From a virus: a stretch of 40,374 bases of DNA. Positions 40,166 to 40,374 of this stretch are shown in pieces. A program made the translations under genes and the position numbers. The notes under the pieces are model-generated. The model was not told where the DNA came from. It worked only from the letters and a program-made list of their open reading frames with translations, and did no database searches. The DNA is taken from positions 1 to 40,374 of the IMG/VR virus record IMGVR_UViG_3300025407_001065. The stretch is one strand, 5' to 3'. How positions within the stretch are numbered: the first letter of the stretch is position 1; each line of letters begins with the position of its first letter.

Positions 40166-40374
40166 TTAGTCGTTACCTGGATCGCCCTTGCAAAGAGTCT
40201 TCTTTGCAGCAGCAACTGCCTTAAAATCTACTGGCCATAGAGCAGGTTTTGCCTTCTTGTCAGCGCCTGGTGGAAGTGGGAATACCAATCCACTTGCTGC
40301 TTCAACATCAGCAACACTAACCTGAACCTTAGTTAGGTCATTGCCCTGATTTTCAGCCTGTGGAAATAAGAATG
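40166..40374 (-). CDS. DNA/RNA non-specific endonuclease, C-terminal part
   Basis: About 69 C-terminal codons; the 5' part lies beyond the right edge. The segment VQVSVADVEAASGLVFPLPP matches the end of the NUC1/NucA-type beta-beta-alpha-metal nuclease domain (V.DVE..TGL.F), followed by a tail LWPVDFKAVAAAKKTLCKG. The catalytic DRGH-type motif is not in view. It is followed by a strong terminator. Possible roles are host DNA breakdown or a virion or secreted nuclease. Confidence 0.65.
   Translation of the reverse strand, partial: FLFPQAENQGNDLTKVQVSVADVEAASGLVFPLPPGADKKAKPALWPVDFKAVAAAKKTLCKGDPGND

Noticed and set aside
40162-40170. CTAAATA-like late box in a small palindrome just after the nuclease stop
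   Set aside because: It is followed only by a six-codon frame and a strong terminator, so it has no gene to drive; partly fixed by the stop codon.

Overview
The window reads as the interior of a T4-like myovirus genome (contractile-tailed Caudoviricetes) infecting an aquatic bacterium. It is A/T-rich and almost fully coding, with short overlapping genes, and all but one gene lie on the minus strand. Hallmarks are a gp44-type clamp-loader ATPase, PhoH, MazG, a GroES/gp31-like cochaperonin, an IscA-type Fe-S carrier, several 2OG-oxygenase/glycosyltransferase-type accessory genes, long tail-fibre proteins, and T4-style late promoter boxes (NNTAAATA). The host cannot be fixed. The IF-1 and the 3-TM holin look proteobacterial by eye, and the window gives nothing firmer.

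Layout, in coordinate order (transcription runs right to left). 1-14.8 kb: a cassette of unusual, probably virion-packaged proteins. Most begin with a 8-14 residue peptide ending in a hydrophobic-x-Glu|Ala/Ser/Thr motif, which matches the cleavage consensus of the T4 prohead protease and the capsid-targeting peptide of T4 internal proteins. Three of them (603, 1050 and 1608 aa) repeat this motif between domains and look like capsid polyproteins. Their domains include a HIGH-type nucleotidyltransferase, a four-Cys HiPIP-like module, an ADP-ribosyltransferase-like module, two tandem amidoligase domains and a LysM. A separate gene encodes a ligase-fold (KxDG) protein. A 5'-nucleotidase lies among them. 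14.8-17.8 kb: small conserved phage proteins and a GT-A glycosyltransferase. 17.7-21.9 kb: ClpA-type unfoldase with a ClpP-docking loop, a CbpA-type DnaJ, and an amidohydrolase-fold protein lacking its HxH motif. 21.9-23.3 kb: holin plus overlapping spanin-like pair. 23.3-24.4 kb: two conserved virion-type genes. 24.5-25.25 kb: phoH, the only plus-strand gene. 25.2-29.2 kb: replication and nucleotide genes (gp44, cochaperonin, a DnaE fragment, MazG). 29.2-36.3 kb: three fibre/adhesin proteins. 36.3-40.4 kb: IscA, 2OG oxygenase, translation factor IF-1, methyltransferase-like and GGCT-like genes, and the end of a DNA/RNA nuclease.

Regulation can be read directly. Six sigma70-like promoters (TTGACA/T, 16-17 bp, -10) mark early or middle units, and about eleven NNTAAATA boxes mark late units. 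Two patterns stand out. First, many promoters sit so close to the start codon (late box 4-5 nt, -10 hexamer 5-6 nt) that the mRNA should begin at or next to AUG, giving leaderless messages. Second, three late boxes lie inside inverted repeats overlapping the ribosome-binding region, the arrangement T4 uses to silence read-through early transcripts while late transcripts are translated. No tRNA, CRISPR array, insertion sequence or gene-free stretch above 300 bp was seen.
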